From NCBI RefSeq assembly GCF_000745835.1, contig NZ_JQKB01000002.1, positions 160,175 to 224,174 on the forward strand: a DNA stretch of 64,000 nt. The letters run 5' to 3'. Position 1 is the first letter of the stretch; the number at the start of each line of letters is the position of its first letter. Positions 47,814 to 58,071 of the stretch are shown piece by piece. This stretch comes from Belnapia moabensis DSM 16746. Its GTDB lineage: Bacteria > Pseudomonadota > Alphaproteobacteria > Acetobacterales > Acetobacteraceae. A program made the position numbers and the translations under genes. A model generated the notes under the pieces. The model searched no databases. It was not told where the DNA came from and saw only the letters and a list, made by a program, of their open reading frames with translations.

Positions 47814-49559
47814 TCAGAAATTCACCAGCGTGCGGAACAGCACCGCCGTCTCGCGCAGCGACTCCGCCGCCGCGCCATCCGGCCGCCTGACGACGCGATA
47901 GACACCCTCGAGGTCGAACTGCACCGTGTCGTTGATCACCATGCGCACGCCGCCGCCCCAGGAGGACAGGCGCCGGTTCGCATCGTTCGGCCGGTTCTCG
48001 GCGGTGCGGCCGATATCGCGGAAGGCGTAGAACTGCGCCGCGACGCGCCCCGGCCCGAACTCGCTGTTCGGCAGGTCGAAGGCGAGGTCGTATTGCGCCT
48101 CGAGCGCCAGCCCCCAGGCCCGGTCGCCCGTCACCTGGCCGGAGTAGTAGCCGCGCCCCAGCCGGTTGCCACCGAGATAGAATTTCTCCGCCTGCGGCAG
48201 GATGTCGCCGCTCCACTGCCCGGCGAAGAGCCCTTGCAGATTGAACATCTGCCCCTCGCCCGGCGACCAGATGGGCTGGATGCGCTGCACCTCGCCGCTG
48301 ATCTTGGTGAAGCCGAAATCCTCCGCCCCGCTCCGCCCCGAGAGCGGGTAGCCGTTCCGCGTCGCCCCGAGCGCGGTGATGCCCTGGCTCACCCGGACGC
48401 TGCCAAAGGTGGTCGCTGCCGGCAGGATGCGGATCCAGTTCTCCAGCAGCTGCCCGTCGAATCCGGCGCGCCAGCTGCGGATGGCATCCCGGCTCGCCCG
48501 GTTGCGCCCGCTGGTGCCGGTCTCGACCACGCCGTCGAAGACATCGAAGCTGCTGACGGCGAAGAGGTTCGCCGGCCGGCTGCGGATGATCGGGTAGCTG
48601 GCCGAGATGCCGCCCACCTGCGTCTCGCCGTAATAGCCGATGGCCCGCAGGCTCCCCGAGGGCCGCGTCTGCCCAGTGCCCGCATAGAGCCTGACGCGCA
48701 GCCCCGAGCCGCCGACGAAGGCCTCGACCGAGCCCTGGGCGAACCACTGCGTGCTCTCCTGCGCGCCGAACAGCGAAAACTCCGTCCGCTCACCGAATTC
48801 GGTGAAGGAGTTGAGCCCGGCGACCGCGAGCCCCTGCCAGGGCCCAACCAGCCTGTAGCCGCGGTTGTCGAGATTGACGTAGCCGCCGTACCACTTGCGC
48901 TCGACCTGGGCGACGAGCTGCAAGGCCCCCGCCTCGGTCGGCAGCGGCCGCAGCGTGCCACGCACCGTGACGCCGGGAATGTCCTGCGCCAGCAGCAGCG
49001 CCCGCTCGATCGCCGCGCTGCTCACCGGCCGCTGGCCGAGCAGCCGGTTGAGGAAGCGCAGCACCTGCGTCCCCGCCGGGCCGATATCGCCTTCCAACTT
49101 CACCTCGGCGACGAACCCCTCCGTGACGACGAATTCCAGGTCGGCCACCTCACCGCGCCGGCTGAGCCCGGCATTGATGGTGGCGAAGGGATAGCCCGCA
49201 TCCCGATAGGCGCGTAGGATCGCCAGCCGCGCTTCCTCCACCCGCGCCAGCGGGATGGTGCTGTCGGCGAGGCCCGCGATCGCCGGCGCCAGCTCGGCCG
49301 GCGTCAGCGCCTCGGCGCCCCTGATGGTGACGGCGCCGATCGGCACCTCCGCCGCGGCCCCAGGCCCGGTCTGCGCCTGCACCGGCGGACCCTCGATGCT
49401 CGGCGCCAGCCGCACCGCGGGGGCCGGCGCGTTCAGCTCCACCGGGTTGCGCAGCGCGGGCTCGAGCGGCAGGCGCGGCGGTGCCGCACCCTGGGCGAGC
49501 GCTTCCTCGGCCATGACCAGTACGGCCGCCGCCCCAAGGGCCACCCGCAACAGACGCAT
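47814..49559 (-). CDS. TpsB/FhaC-family outer-membrane transporter (ShlB/HecB type)
   Basis: A protein of 581 residues, the usual TpsB length. The signal peptide is MRLLRVALGAAAVLVMAEEA to ALAQ. A POTRA region spans about residues 70-230, including AILRAYRDAGYPFATINAGL and VTEGFVAEVKLEGDIGPAG. The 16-strand barrel follows. The conserved barrel motif appears as KFYLGGNRLGRGYYSGQVTG, and the chain ends in an aromatic residue (RTLVNF), as outer-membrane barrels do. It recognises the TPS domain of its partner and exports it. It is the first gene of the operon, 46 bases upstream of tpsA, so the cognate pair is clear. Confidence 0.93.
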   Translation of the reverse strand: MRLLRVALGAAAVLVMAEEALAQGAAPPRLPLEPALRNPVELNAPAPAVRLAPSIEGPPVQAQTGPGAAAEVPIGAVTIRGAEALTPAELAPAIAGLADSTIPLARVEEARLAILRAYRDAGYPFATINAGLSRRGEVADLEFVVTEGFVAEVKLEGDIGPAGTQVLRFLNRLLGQRPVSSAAIERALLLAQDIPGVTVRGTLRPLPTEAGALQLVAQVERKWYGGYVNLDNRGYRLVGPWQGLAVAGLNSFTEFGERTEFSLFGAQESTQWFAQGSVEAFVGGSGLRVRLYAGTGQTRPSGSLRAIGYYGETQVGGISASYPIIRSRPANLFAVSSFDVFDGVVETGTSGRNRASRDAIRSWRAGFDGQLLENWIRILPAATTFGSVRVSQGITALGATRNGYPLSGRSGAEDFGFTKISGEVQRIQPIWSPGEGQMFNLQGLFAGQWSGDILPQAEKFYLGGNRLGRGYYSGQVTGDRAWGLALEAQYDLAFDLPNSEFGPGRVAAQFYAFRDIGRTAENRPNDANRRLSSWGGGVRMVINDTVQFDLEGVYRVVRRPDGAAAESLRETAVLFRTLVNF

Positions 49560-49799
49560 CGACAGCGCTTCCCCTCGCCGCTCGCGGGCAGTTTAACAGT
49601 CTCCTGAATAATTGATAAAACAACGGTGCAACCACAGCTGAAATATTCAACCTCCGGCGGTGATAGGGGAAAAGGTCCCATTTTCTGGACACGGCAGCGG
49701 CAGGCCATGGCCCCACCGCAGCAACCGGATTATTCCCTGGCTGCCCGGGCGCCCGCCCGCGCATCTTGTCATCTCTCGTAACCAGGACCGTTTCAACAC
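49560..49799 (-). promoter_or_regulatory. AT-rich region upstream of the tps operon
   Basis: This gap separates tpsB from the divergent Phd-like gene. The part near 49590-49660 is markedly AT-richer than the surroundings, for example ctgaataattgataaaaca and tgaaatattcaa. That is where a leftward promoter for the 19-kb tps operon is expected. On the minus strand TTGCAC is followed after about 17 bases by a weak TTCAGG-like box, not convincing. Silencing by an H-NS-like protein is possible in such a patch but cannot be judged here. Confidence 0.4.
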
Positions 49800-50081
49800 A
49801 TGGCCGGATGGCTGGATGACCGCGACCTGCCGATCGAGACCAGCTTCGAGGGCGATCCGGCCCCCGGCCTCGAAGGCCTGCCCCGCATGGACCTCACCCC
49901 GGTCGAGGAGCAGCTTCCGAGCCTCGTCGACCAGGCCCTGCGCGGCCCCGTGGTACTGACCCGCAACGGCGCGGAGGCCTTCGTCCTGCTGCCGCTCGAC
50001 ATCTACCGCCGCCTCTGGGCCGCCGCCCCCCGCCCGCCGGTGATCGAGGCCGAGCCTCCGCCCGGCAAGCGCCGCCGCTGA
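49800..50081 (+). CDS. Orphan Phd/YefM-like antitoxin protein
   Basis: A protein of 93 residues. The segment LPSLVDQALRGPVVLTRNGA followed by EAFVLLPLDIYRRLW has the pattern of Phd/YefM antitoxins: a helix, then a 'P-V-x-L-T-R-x-G-x-x-x-x-V-L' strand pair and a following helix. The N-terminal third is acidic and the C-terminus is Pro/Arg-rich. No toxin gene (Doc, YoeB or other) lies on either side; the next gene is an ABC-F ATPase 45 bases away. It may be an orphan antitoxin or a small DNA-binding regulator of its own promoter. Confidence 0.65.
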   Translation: MAGWLDDRDLPIETSFEGDPAPGLEGLPRMDLTPVEEQLPSLVDQALRGPVVLTRNGAEAFVLLPLDIYRRLWAAAPRPPVIEAEPPPGKRRR

Positions 50082-50125
50082 TCCACGCTTGACGCAGCAG
50101 CCGCCGAGGCGCCAACAGCCCCGCC

Positions 50126-51940
<1,815 letters not shown>

Positions 51941-51994
51941 ACCGTGCCCGCGCCTCCGCCGTTGCAAGCGGGAGCGGAGCGGGAGGCAGGCGGC

Positions 51995-52579
51995 GTGGCG
52001 TTGTTGACGAGGGAGGATTGGCGCCGCCACTCCTGGTTCGCCTGGGCCTCCCTGCTCGCCCTGGCCGCCACCGCCGCCTGGTTCTGGCAGATCGACCGCC
52101 GCTCCGCCGCCCTCGGCACGCTGGCGGCGCTCGTGGGCTGCCTAGGCCTCATCCTGCCACCGCGCGAGCGCATGGAGGTCCTGCCCGCCCCGCTCCGCGC
52201 CCTGCCCCGCAGCCTCGACGCCACCCCCGTCCTGGCGACGCTCCTCGTCAGCCCCGGCTTCGGCCTCAACTGGTTCTACGGCGCCAACCCTTATGACGAG
52301 GTGGTCCACCTGCTGAACGGCGTCCTCGCCGGCGCCGTCTTCGTCGCCCTGCGCGAGTGGCGCGGCCCGCATGGCAAGGCCCGGCGGCTGATCGGCGAGA
52401 CATTTCTGTTCGGCCTCGTCCTCGGCACCGCCTGGGAGGTCTTCGAGGCGCTAACGAAGCTCAGCGGCGACTGGACCGATACCTGGACGGACGTGGTGCT
52501 GACCACCACCGGCGCCGTCCTCGCCGTCGCCATCTCCCGCATCGGCCTCTCCCCCCGCCATTCGCGTCTGGCCGAATAG
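51995..52579 (+). CDS. YjdF/DUF2238-like polytopic membrane protein
   Basis: A protein of 194 residues with about five membrane segments. The segment NWFYGANPYDEVVHLLNGVL has the 'YDxxxH' arrangement, and LVLGTAWEVFEALTKLSGDW has the 'G-x-x-W-E-x-x-E' motif, both seen in the DUF2238/YjdF family. Function is unknown. I chose the GTG at 51995 because GGGAGG lies eight bases upstream. An in-frame GTG at 51944 directly after the uup stop would add 17 residues. The nuclease-family gene starts seven bases after its stop, so they may form one transcript with uup. Confidence 0.7.
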   Translation: MALLTREDWRRHSWFAWASLLALAATAAWFWQIDRRSAALGTLAALVGCLGLILPPRERMEVLPAPLRALPRSLDATPVLATLLVSPGFGLNWFYGANPYDEVVHLLNGVLAGAVFVALREWRGPHGKARRLIGETFLFGLVLGTAWEVFEALTKLSGDWTDTWTDVVLTTTGAVLAVAISRIGLSPRHSRLAE

Positions 52580-52586
52580 CGCCTCG

Positions 52587-53330
52587 ATGCTCGTCGCCAC
52601 CTACAACATCCACCGCGGCCGCGACGCCGCCGGCTTCCGCGACAGCCGCCGACAGATCCAGGCCGTCATCGCCGAGATCGCCCCGGACCTGATCGCCCTG
52701 CAGGAGGCGCAGAACTACCTCCGCCGCGGCGCGCCGATGCTCGACCTCGCGCTCCTCGCCCGCGCCCTCGACCTGCACCCGCTGCCCATCGCCGAGCGCC
52801 CCGGCCATCCCGGCTGGCGCAGCAATGTCGTGCTCGCCCGCCCGCATGTCCGGCTGCGCGGCGCGCCCGCCGCCCTCCGCCTCGGCGGGCTCGAACCACG
52901 CGGCGCGGTGGTGGCCGAGCTGGAGGCCGGCTGGGGACCCTTCCGCCTGATCGCCACCCATCTGAGCCTCGGCGCCGAGCGCCGCCGCCTCCAGGCCCGC
53001 GCCCTGCTGGAGGCGATCGCCGCCGGGCCGGCGATGCCGACGCTGCTGATGGGCGACCTCAACGAATGGCACCCTGGCCATTCCGTCCTCGGTGTCCTCG
53101 CCCCCCTCTTCGGCACGCCGCCGCGGGCGCCGACCTTCCCCGCCTTCCACCCGGTGGGCTCGCTCGACCGCATCATGGCGCACCCGCCCGGCCTGGTGAC
53201 GGCGGTCGAGGTGCATGACACGCCTCTCGCCCGCCGCGCCTCGGATCACCTGCCGCTGAAGGCGGTGTTCACCCCAGCCTCCAGCGCCCCCGCTCCACCG
53301 TCGAGAGAAAGCTCGCCACCGCCACGTTGA
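52587..53330 (+). CDS. Endonuclease/exonuclease/phosphatase (EEP) family protein
   Basis: A protein of 247 residues. All EEP motifs are in place: LVATYNIHRGRD at the N-terminus, DLIALQEAQN with the metal-binding Glu, LIATHLSLGAERRR, LLMGDLNEWHPG with Asp and Asn, SLDRIMA and the final RRASDHLPLKAVF with the catalytic His. The family includes DNA nucleases, sphingomyelinases and phosphoinositide phosphatases, so the substrate is open. No signal peptide is seen. Its 3' end overlaps the convergent broken hydrolase gene by about 60 bases. Confidence 0.85.
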   Translation: MLVATYNIHRGRDAAGFRDSRRQIQAVIAEIAPDLIALQEAQNYLRRGAPMLDLALLARALDLHPLPIAERPGHPGWRSNVVLARPHVRLRGAPAALRLGGLEPRGAVVAELEAGWGPFRLIATHLSLGAERRRLQARALLEAIAAGPAMPTLLMGDLNEWHPGHSVLGVLAPLFGTPPRAPTFPAFHPVGSLDRIMAHPPGLVTAVEVHDTPLARRASDHLPLKAVFTPASSAPAPPSRESSPPPR

Positions 53331-54110
53331 AGGCGGCAGGCTCCTCGAGGTTGATCGCGTGGCCGGTGCGCGGGCACATCCAGAGCCCGGCATTCGGCAG
53401 CACCTTCTTGAGGAAGATGTTGGTCTCGATGCAGGGCCAGTCCTCGTCGCCCACGGCGAGCAGGGTCGGCACCTCCATCCGCCGGAGCTCCGGTTCCCAG
53501 TCGAAGATCGAATCCCGCTCGCCCTGGTAGTGCTTCATGGTCAGCCCGGTGCCGCGCCCCGAATGCTCGGCGAGCCGCGCCATATAGGCCGCCCAGCCGC
53601 GCGGGTCCTTCTTCTTGAGCTGGATGCGGGTCGGCGCATGCCCCGTCTCCTCCGCCATCCCCCCGGCCAGCCCTCGGCGATGAGCCGGTCGCCCCGCGCC
53701 GCGCATTGCGCCCGGAACTCCGCCTGCTCCGCCCGCGGCGAGCCGGAGCCCGCTCCCGCCGGCACCAGCGACATCGCCATCTCCGGGTGGCGGATGCCGA
53801 AAAGCAGCGCCGCGAAGCCGCCCATCGACAGCCCGACGATATGCGCGCGCGCGACGCCGAGATGCCGCAGCACCGCCACCGCATCGCCGACGGCGAAGTC
53901 CTGCCCGTAGAGCTTCGGGTCCTCCGGCACGTCCGAGGGCGGATATCCCCGCGCCGCATAGGTGATGCAGCGGTACTCGCGGGAGAAGAACCGCACCTGG
54001 TCCTCCCACTCCCGGTGATCCGCACCGAATTCGTGGATGAAAAGGATGGGCAGGCCGCTGCCCGCCTCCTCGTACCAGATCCGCGCGCCTTCGGCCTGCG
54101 CATAGGGCAT
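53269..54110 (-). pseudogene. Alpha/beta hydrolase, interrupted by a one-base frameshift
   Basis: The N-terminal part (MPYAQAEGARIWYEEAGSG, LPILFIHEFGADHREWEDQV and the nucleophile elbow GLSMGGFAALLF) is in one frame. The C-terminal part (RIQLKKKDPRGWAAYMARLA, VPTLLAVGDEDWPCIETNI, then CPRTGHAINLEEPAAFN with the catalytic His) is in another. The switch is at a run of six G (six C on the plus strand, 53659-53664). One more G would restore a normal hydrolase of about 280 residues: IAEGWPGG then MAEETGHAPTR. Either this is a real disrupting deletion or a sequencing indel in the homopolymer. As read, the protein would stop near 53541 with an arginine-rich nonsense tail. Confidence 0.8.
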
Positions 54111-54202
54111 CGGACGTCTCCTCGTTTCCCGAGGACGATCCTGCACCCGCCTCCCACCCCCTCGACAAGCCCCCTCGCCGGAGACAGGCTACCCGCGACC
54201 CG

Positions 54203-55426
54203 ATGGATATGACCGCGCCCTCCTCCGGGCACCCCCTCACGCGCCTCTTCGGCAACCCCGATTTCCGCCGACTCTGGGCCGTCGGCGGTATCGCCAATGC
54301 CATGCGCTGGGTAGAGATCCTGGTCTCCGGCATCGCCACCTTCGCCATCACCGGCTCCGCCTTCGCGGTCTCGCTGCTGCTGCTCTCCCGCTCCCTCCCC
54401 ATGCTGCTCTGCGGTGCCATCGCCGGCGCCCTGGCCGAGACGCTCGACCGCCGCCGCCTGCTGATGGCCGGCCAGGCCGCCACCTGCGCCGGCGCGGCGC
54501 TCATCGCCCTGCTCGCCGCCACCGGCCACCTCGCCGTCTGGCACCTCGCCGCCGGCGCCTTCCTCGGCGGCCTCGTCTGGACCGGGGAGATGGCCTCCCG
54601 CCGCCGCATGCTGACCGAGGTGGCCGGCGAGGCGGATGTCGTCCCCGCCGTCGCCACCGACAGCCTCACCGCCAACACCACCCGGATGCTCGGCCCCCTG
54701 CTCGGCGGCCTGCTCTACGAGACGCTCGGCCTCGCCGCCGCCTATGCCATCGCCTCCCTGAGCTACGCCGCCACCGTCATCCTGCTCAGCGGCGTCCGCC
54801 ACGACCAGCGCCGCCGCCGCCTCGACCCGCGCGCTCTCCTCGCCGACATCGCCGACGGCGCCCGCCTCATCCGCCGCATGCCCGTGCTCCAGGCGGTTAT
54901 CCTGGTGACGCTGGCGATGAACATCTTTGGCTTCAGCGTGAATGCCGTCCTCCCCGCCCTCGGCACGGAGAGCTTCCAGGCCACGCCTTTCGGCATCGGC
55001 ATGCTGACGGCAGCCGAGCCGGCCGGCGCCCTCCTCACCGGCCTGGCGCTGGCGACCCGCCGCGGCGTGCCGCTCTCGGCCATGCTGATGGTCGGCGGCA
55101 GCGCATTCTATTTGCTCTGCCTGATGCTCCTCGCCCTCGCCCCGGCGCTCTGGCTGGCGATCGCCGCGCTGATGCTGGGCGGCATCGGCACCGCCCTCTT
55201 CGCCGCGTTGCAGACGGCGCTCCCCGTCACCCGCGCCCCGAGCGAGGCCCGCTCCCGCGTCCTCGGCCTGGTCACCACCAGCATCGGGATGGGCCCGCTC
55301 GGCGCCCTGGCGATGGGCGCCCTCGCCGACCGCTGGGGGCCAAACCTCGCCATCCCCGCCATGGCCTCGCTCGGCCTCGCCCTGCTTGCCCTGGCCGCCC
55401 TTGCCCTCAAGGAACCCCGCCGATGA
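54203..55426 (+). CDS. MFS transporter (enterobactin exporter/DHA3-like)
   Basis: A protein of 407 residues with about 12 hydrophobic segments. FGNPDFRRLWAVGGIANAMR at the N-terminus, the cytoplasmic loop AETLDRRRLLMAGQAATCAG and LTANTTRMLGPLLGGLLYET follow the EntS-type branch of the major facilitator superfamily. The substrate is unknown. Its stop overlaps the start of the M20 peptidase gene (ATGA), so the two are coupled. A peptide or amidated compound could be a shared theme, but that is speculation. Confidence 0.83.
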   Translation: MDMTAPSSGHPLTRLFGNPDFRRLWAVGGIANAMRWVEILVSGIATFAITGSAFAVSLLLLSRSLPMLLCGAIAGALAETLDRRRLLMAGQAATCAGAALIALLAATGHLAVWHLAAGAFLGGLVWTGEMASRRRMLTEVAGEADVVPAVATDSLTANTTRMLGPLLGGLLYETLGLAAAYAIASLSYAATVILLSGVRHDQRRRRLDPRALLADIADGARLIRRMPVLQAVILVTLAMNIFGFSVNAVLPALGTESFQATPFGIGMLTAAEPAGALLTGLALATRRGVPLSAMLMVGGSAFYLLCLMLLALAPALWLAIAALMLGGIGTALFAALQTALPVTRAPSEARSRVLGLVTTSIGMGPLGALAMGALADRWGPNLAIPAMASLGLALLALAALALKEPRR

Positions 55427-56817
55427 GCGACGCCGTCATCCGCCACCTCGAATCGCAGCAGGAGGCGATCCTCGACCGCCTGAAGGCGCTGCTCCGCCTC
55501 CCCTCCGTCAGCACCGATCCGGCCTGTGCCGATGGCATGGCCGCCGCCCGCGAATTCCTGATGGACCGCCTCTGCACCCTCGGCCTCGCGGATGTGCAGC
55601 TCCTCGACGCCGGCGGCCAACCCGCCATCTACGCCGCCTGGCAGGGCGCGCCCGGCCGCCCGACCATCCTGCTCTACGGCCATTACGACGTGCAGCCGCC
55701 GGACCCGCTGGAGCTCTGGCACTCGCCCCCCTTCGAGCCGACCATCCGCGACGGCCGCCTCTACGCCCGCGGCGCCTCCGACGTGAAGGGCTCCACCCTC
55801 ATCGCCGTCGAGACCGTGGGCGCCTTCCTCGCCACAGGGGGCGGCTGCCCGGTGAACATCAAGTTCTTCCTCGAGGGCGAGGAGGAGGTCGGCAGCCCCT
55901 CCCTCCCCGCCATCATCGACAAGTACCGCGATCTGCTCGCCGCCGACGCCATGCTCTCCGCCGATGGCGGCCGCGCCAGCACCGACTTCCCCACCGTCAG
56001 CGTCGGCTGCCGCGGCATCGCCGCCCTGCAATTCAGCCTCCGCACCGCGGCGAAGGATGCCCATTCCGGCCGCGTCGGCGGCGCCGTCCGCAACGCCCTG
56101 CACGAGATGGCGAAGCTCATCGCCTCCCTCCATGACGACGACGGCCGCATCCTCGTCGAGGGCTTCCTCGACGGCGCCATGGAGGTGACGCAGGACATCC
56201 GCGCCGAGAGCGCCGCCCTCCCCTTCGACGAAGCCGCTTGGTACGCGGACCTCGGCGCCGCCCCTTATGGCGACCCGGACTACACGCTGCGCGAGCGCAT
56301 CACCGTCCGCCCGACCATCGAGGTGAACGGCCTATGGGGCGGCTACACCGGCGCCGGCGGCAAGACGGTGCTGCCCTGCGAGGCGCATGCGAAGCTGACG
56401 ATGCGCCTCGTCCCCGGCCAGGACCCCGCCGCCGCCCAGGCCGCCCTCCGCCGCCACCTTGAGGCGCGCTGCCCGCCCGGCGTCGCGCTCGACTTCCACT
56501 ACCACCCGGGCGGCACCCGCGCCTTCACCCTCGGCCCGCACCACCCGTTGCTGCTCGCCGCTGAGCGCGTCACCGAATGGGTTCACGGCCAGCGTCCCGT
56601 TCGCACCCGCGCCGGCGGCACGGTGCCCATCACCACCCTGTTCCAGGAAAGCCTCGGCATCGACAGCCTGATGTTCGGCCTTGCCATGCCGGACGAGGAT
56701 GCCCATGCACCGAACTAATTCTTCCGCCTCTCATCGCTGGCGGAAGGCCTCCGCTCCTGGCCCATGCTGCTGAGCGAGCTCGGCATCCTCGCGCCGGGGG
56801 ACTTCCCGAAGCGCTGA
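55423..56817 (+). pseudogene. M20 family metallopeptidase with in-frame nonsense codon
   Basis: The open frame runs to a TAA at 56716-56718 (431 residues). The same frame then continues with plausible family sequence, FFRLSSLAEGLRSWPMLLSE and GILAPGDFPKR, to a TGA at 56815. The active-site pattern is otherwise complete: LLYGHYDVQPPDP (His87, Asp89), GASDVKG, FLEGEEEVGS (residues 149-158) and the final metal-binding His428 in DEDAHAPN. In the family the next residue is Glu (HxPNE); here GAA has become TAA. A single base change would restore a 464-residue carboxypeptidase/dipeptidase-like enzyme. The product may be truncated, read through, or the base miscalled. Confidence 0.82.
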
Positions 56818-56876
56818 CGGCGGAACTTCGCCCCGCCGCGTCGGTTGCCCCTCCTCAACCGAGGGAGCAGTCAGCC

Positions 56877-57014
56877 ATGGCCGACGACAAGGCGAAACCC
56901 GCCGCGACGCCGCAGCAGCCCGCCTCGCCCAAGGACGGCGAGGAGAAGAAGGTCGATACCGGCGCCCAGGAAGCCGCCGCGAAGGAACGCGAGAAGTCCG
57001 GCGGCTACCAGTAG
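56877..57014 (+). CDS. Small charged hypothetical protein (45 aa)
   Basis: An ATG preceded by GAGGGAG opens a frame of 45 residues that is almost all Lys, Glu, Ala, Asp, Pro and Gln (MADDKAKPAATPQQPASPKD to KEREKSGGYQ). The composition suggests an intrinsically disordered, soluble protein, as seen for some stress or storage proteins. I do not recognise a family. A long hairpin follows its stop. Confidence 0.6.
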   Translation: MADDKAKPAATPQQPASPKDGEEKKVDTGAQEAAAKEREKSGGYQ

Positions 57015-57023
57015 CCGCCGCCG

Positions 57024-57061
57024 GAGCATGAGCTGCGATCACTGGATCGCGGATCATGCTC
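57024..57061. terminator. Long stem-loop between convergent genes
   Basis: GAGCATGA and TCATGCTC form the outer stem, and GCGATC and GATCGC the inner stem, with a three-base internal mismatch (GCT opposite GGA) and a four-base ACTG loop. It sits between two convergent genes and should fold in both transcripts. No T-run is present, so Rho assistance or simple end-stabilisation is likely. Confidence 0.55.
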
Positions 57062-57111
57062 TGGATCGCATTTGCCAAGTCTCAGGCGTCCACGCCTGAC
57101 TCGAGAATACT

Positions 57112-58071
57112 CTACCCCCGCGTAGCCCGGTGCGGCGCCGCGCGCTGCGCCGGCTTGGCCGGCGGGCGTGGCCTCCCCGGCCGCTCCACCCGGACCGGAC
57201 GCGCCACCGGCCGCTGCACCACGGGCGGCGGCACGACAACCGGCGGCGCCAGCACCGGGGTCGCCGTCATCGCCTGAACGGGCGCAACCGGCGGCGCGGC
57301 CACCGGCGTCGGCGTCACGGGCACCGCCGCCGCGGCGGCCTGCGTCGGCGCCGTAACCCCGACCAAATGCTGCGCCCTGGGCTCGGCCTGGCGCCCGGAG
57401 CCAAGCCAAAGCCCAGCCAGGACGGCCAACACCGTGATGCCGGCACCACCCGCCATCAACCGTTGTCGCCTCGTCCGCGGCGCCGGGGGCTCCACGGGCA
57501 TGGCGAGGTCTTCCGGCTCCGCCGCCGGCGGCTGCACGGCGGCCAACCGCCGCAGCGGCACCACATTGCCGCCCCGCATGGCCTCCATCGGCAACCGCGG
57601 CGCCGCCCCCCGGTTCGGGGCGCCGACCCAGTTATCCGCCCATACCCCGTCCACCGGCACCACCAGCCGCGACACCGTCGACATCCAGGCGCTCCCCCCG
57701 GAGACGCTGAGCGGCGGCACCTGGTCGAAGGCGCGGGCGATCTCGGCGATGTCTGGCTCCTCCTCGGGACCGAGGCAGCCATGCAGGACCGGCAGGTAGC
57801 CACCGAAGATGGCGCCGAACCGCGCCTCTTCCAGCCGTGCCCGCAGCACCTGCTCGGCATCCTCGGTCCGCTCGCCGATATCGAGCAGCGCGACGCCCAG
57901 CCCAGGATGCAGCAGCACCAGGTCCACCCGCACCGGACGCCCTGGCTGGCCGCCGATATCGCATTGTCGTCCGCAGATCCAACCCTCCGGCAGGCGGTCC
58001 ACGCTGCCGCCGAAGGCGTGCGAATAGCGCTCAGGGATCCGCTGACCCCTGATGGACAGTTCCGCCGACAT
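57112..58071 (-). CDS. Hypothetical protein with one membrane segment and Pro/Ala/Arg tail
   Basis: A protein of 319 residues, family not recognised. Residues about 1-140 look folded: LPEGWICGRQCDIGGQPGRP, then VDLVLLHPGLGVALLDIGER with a strand-rich pattern reminiscent of nuclease-related (NERD-like) folds, although no catalytic set is evident. FGGYLPVLHGCLGPEEEPDI and PLSVSGGSAWMSTVSRLVVP follow. A hydrophobic segment lies near residues 210-230 (AGGAGITVLAVLAGLWLG). The remaining 90 residues are Pro/Val/Ala/Arg-rich. The N-terminal domain is probably cytoplasmic, with a disordered periplasmic tail. The start at 58071 has GGGGGAAG upstream. Confidence 0.7.
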   Translation of the reverse strand: MSAELSIRGQRIPERYSHAFGGSVDRLPEGWICGRQCDIGGQPGRPVRVDLVLLHPGLGVALLDIGERTEDAEQVLRARLEEARFGAIFGGYLPVLHGCLGPEEEPDIAEIARAFDQVPPLSVSGGSAWMSTVSRLVVPVDGVWADNWVGAPNRGAAPRLPMEAMRGGNVVPLRRLAAVQPPAAEPEDLAMPVEPPAPRTRRQRLMAGGAGITVLAVLAGLWLGSGRQAEPRAQHLVGVTAPTQAAAAAVPVTPTPVAAPPVAPVQAMTATPVLAPPVVVPPPVVQRPVARPVRVERPGRPRPPAKPAQRAAPHRATRG

